Positions 33,556-35,105 of a stretch of DNA of 35,105 nucleotides are shown one piece after another. This DNA is from Pseudoflavonifractor sp. (GTDB lineage Bacteria > Bacteroidota > Bacteroidia > Bacteroidales > Muribaculaceae). Both the position numbers and the translations under genes were made by a program. The notes below the pieces were generated by a model. It was not told the DNA's origin. It made no database searches and saw only the letters and a program-made list of their open reading frames with translations. Numbering within the stretch: position 1 is the first letter of the stretch; every line of letters starts with the position of its first letter. The stretch is from assembly GCA_023667145.1 (NCBI GenBank), contig JAMPAQ010000008.1, positions 1 through 35,105 of the forward strand. Reading direction: 5' to 3'.

Positions 33556-35105
33556 TTATGAAAGGAAAAGGTTAGACTTACCGATGATGTAGTCAAAGGT
33601 ATAGTTACGTTTTACGGCGGTGTGTGGTATGATTACGTATTTCCAGGGTTTGCCGCCATGACGAGAGTTGTATGCGGAGACAATGGAGCAGTAGGTTCTT
33701 GCGGCCTCGGCTTTGGACTTGACATCCTCGTCTGACACATCTTTTTCGGCTTTGATTTCGCACATATAGATTGCATCGGCAGTCTCGACAATGAAGTCGG
33801 GTTCATATCTCTTAGAGCCGTCTGCCCAATAGATATTGAACTGTTGAGGCACGGGGCGAAGCCACCTCAGCACTTTATCGTCATGCTCGAGGGCAAAGGC
33901 GAAATCCCACTCCGTGAGGCTGTCAAAGCGATATTCGGGATAGTAAGATTTCAAGAAGCCCTTGACAACATACTTCTTCGCCCAACTTGTCGGTGTCGGG
34001 GTATCTTCCACCATACGATAGCCAAACTCGTTGACAATAACGTGTTGGTCGAGAATACGGCTGAACGGAAGCACTCGCTTCGGCGGCTGCGGGTCTTTCT
34101 CAACGTGCGAGTTGGCGCACATCTGCTGATAGATGTTGCGAGCCAACGGCTCTCTGTAAGTGTGGACTTTCTCGGCAATGTCACCGTCAGATGCACCGGT
34201 AGAATTAAGTTTAATGGCTTCAACTGCTTGTCCGGCGAGCTTGTAGAGCAAATCAGCGTATGTGTCATAATCAACATCGTCATAGTTCATCAGTCGGGTA
34301 ACGAGAATATCTTCGGGCTTACCGCGATTGAGTCCGTTCTTTCCGGCAATTATATCAATCTCACCGGTGTCAAGACTTTGACGTAGAATTTCATAGTTGA
34401 CATTTGCGAGGTCAAAACCTCTCTCAGTGTATAGGTCGAAGTCCTCAAACACTTTTCGCGTTTTGGGCTGGTCTATGACAAGGCGTGGTATTTCGATTAC
34501 GTTCTTCTCATAGTCAATGATAACCGACTTGATCACCTTGTCAAGTTGGGCTATCTGTTCTGCAGCTTCTTGTTCAGCAAAGATAGGATTTGCAATTTGT
34601 GCTTTGCGCTTTATGTCCTCGACTGCCTTTTCTCGGATAACCTTTACCACTTCCGGCTTCTTCAAGTCGGAATAGTGCTGAACATTGTGAGCCACTTGGG
34701 GGATTGCTTCAACAACGGCTCTCACGGCATCGCAAGTGCGCTCCGCTACTTTCTTTTCATAATCCGTCTGAGCCTGTTGGATTTTCTCTCGATACTTCTG
34801 CTCGACTGACGTAGTGGTTTTTACCACTTTGCCACTTTGCCCGGCAGGGTCGTTGTCATCGTCAATCTCAACGTATGAAACTTTGCTGAGAACGCTATTG
34901 GGTTCTTTCGACTTAGCGATAACCTGAGCGAAGTTGTCGTGGGCAATAACGGTGAGGGTATCAACGTCCTTGTTGCCGGTACGCTCGCCGCCATACGGCA
35001 ATCGAAGTCCTCGCCCGATAGTCTGCTCAATGAGGATAGCAGCATCTGCGGCTCGGAGGGGAATAATCGTGTAAAGATTATTCACATCCCAACCCTCTTT
35101 GAGCA
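33556..35105 (-). CDS. Type III restriction Res-like helicase-nuclease, C-terminal part (runs off window)
   Basis: The frame is open to the window edge, so only the last 515 or so residues are seen; a GTG at 35085 is not the real start. The edge reads LKEGWDVNNLYTIIPLRAAD (helicase motif V region), then EQTIGRGLRLPYGG (motif VI, arginine finger), placing it in SF2 DEAD/DEAH helicases of the type III Res kind. A coiled-coil-like Lys/Glu/Gln-rich segment follows (EQKYREKIQQAQTDYEKKV). Near the C-terminus, YEPDFIV...MCEIKAEKD fits a PD-(D/E)xK nuclease core. Type III Res works with a Mod methyltransferase, which would lie beyond the window, so other defence helicase-nucleases remain possible. 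The gene is less GC-rich than the core genes, consistent with transfer. Confidence 0.85.
   Translation of the reverse strand, partial: LKEGWDVNNLYTIIPLRAADAAILIEQTIGRGLRLPYGGERTGNKDVDTLTVIAHDNFAQVIAKSKEPNSVLSKVSYVEIDDDNDPAGQSGKVVKTTTSVEQKYREKIQQAQTDYEKKVAERTCDAVRAVVEAIPQVAHNVQHYSDLKKPEVVKVIREKAVEDIKRKAQIANPIFAEQEAAEQIAQLDKVIKSVIIDYEKNVIEIPRLVIDQPKTRKVFEDFDLYTERGFDLANVNYEILRQSLDTGEIDIIAGKNGLNRGKPEDILVTRLMNYDDVDYDTYADLLYKLAGQAVEAIKLNSTGASDGDIAEKVHTYREPLARNIYQQMCANSHVEKDPQPPKRVLPFSRILDQHVIVNEFGYRMVEDTPTPTSWAKKYVVKGFLKSYYPEYRFDSLTEWDFAFALEHDDKVLRWLRPVPQQFNIYWADGSKRYEPDFIVETADAIYMCEIKAEKDVSDEDVKSKAEAARTYCSIVSAYNSRHGGKPWKYVIIPHTAVKRNYTFDYIIGKSNLFLS

Noticed and set aside
1-35105. CRISPR arrays, tRNA/rRNA genes, transposases, integrases and phage genes
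   Set aside because: No regularly spaced repeat series, no tRNA-like cloverleaf and no such protein motifs were seen by eye; a tool scan (tRNAscan-SE, CRISPR finder, ISfinder) would settle it.

Overview
The window looks like the chromosome of a GC-rich member of the Bacteroidales (phylum Bacteroidota). A Muribaculaceae-like gut commensal is my best guess, but no 16S or other taxonomic marker is present. The evidence is a SusC/SusD pair, a TonB-dependent receptor paired with a DUF4249 lipoprotein, lipoproteins with acidic residues straight after the lipidated Cys, two secreted proteins ending in type IX secretion (T9SS) style C-terminal domains, a gamma-alpha fused 2-oxoacid:ferredoxin oxidoreductase, and many copies of the Bacteroidota promoter (TTG/TTTG, about 20 bp, TAnnTTTG).

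Layout. (1) 1-5.8 kb: a MATE exporter on the + strand converges on and overlaps a three-gene minus-strand surface operon (unknown lipoprotein, TonB-dependent receptor, DUF4249 lipoprotein). (2) 6.0-10.9 kb: a + operon of polyprenol-phosphate-mannose-type glycosyltransferase, dihydroorotase (pyrC) and a PMCA-type calcium P-type ATPase. (3) 11.0-13.9 kb: korA-korB, 2-oxoacid:ferredoxin oxidoreductase. (4) 14.1-17.1 kb: phoH, purC and menG/ubiE, with a palindrome-rich repeat element between purC and menG. (5) 17.2-18.8 kb: malate dehydrogenase and ribose-5-phosphate isomerase B on the minus strand. (6) 19.0-29.1 kb: a secreted T9SS-type protein, then an operon of C10 (streptopain-family) cysteine protease, SusC, SusD and a TlpA-like thioredoxin lipoprotein. 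This is a plausible surface protein-degradation and peptide-uptake system. (7) 29.2-30.7 kb: a visibly AT-richer accessory patch between two intrinsic terminators. It holds a promoter, a frame-disrupted reading frame that runs by ATGA overlap into a 147-aa unknown protein, and a divergent XRE regulator with a palindromic operator inside its own promoter. (8) 30.8-33.2 kb: a GH3 beta-glucosidase (bglX-like). (9) 33.3-35.1 kb: on the minus strand, the C-terminal part of a type III restriction (Res-like) helicase-nuclease running off the window, with a small acidic protein two bases downstream.

Most of the window is ordinary core metabolism. The parts most worth a second look are the protease-SusCD-TlpA operon, the disrupted reading frame plus possible orphan immunity gene near 29.3-30.1 kb, the double-palindrome element at 16.2-16.35 kb, and several promoters overlapped by palindromes or hairpins (korA, phoH, the XRE gene). 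I found no tRNA, rRNA, CRISPR array, transposase or integrase. All calls come from reading the sequence; no database search was run.
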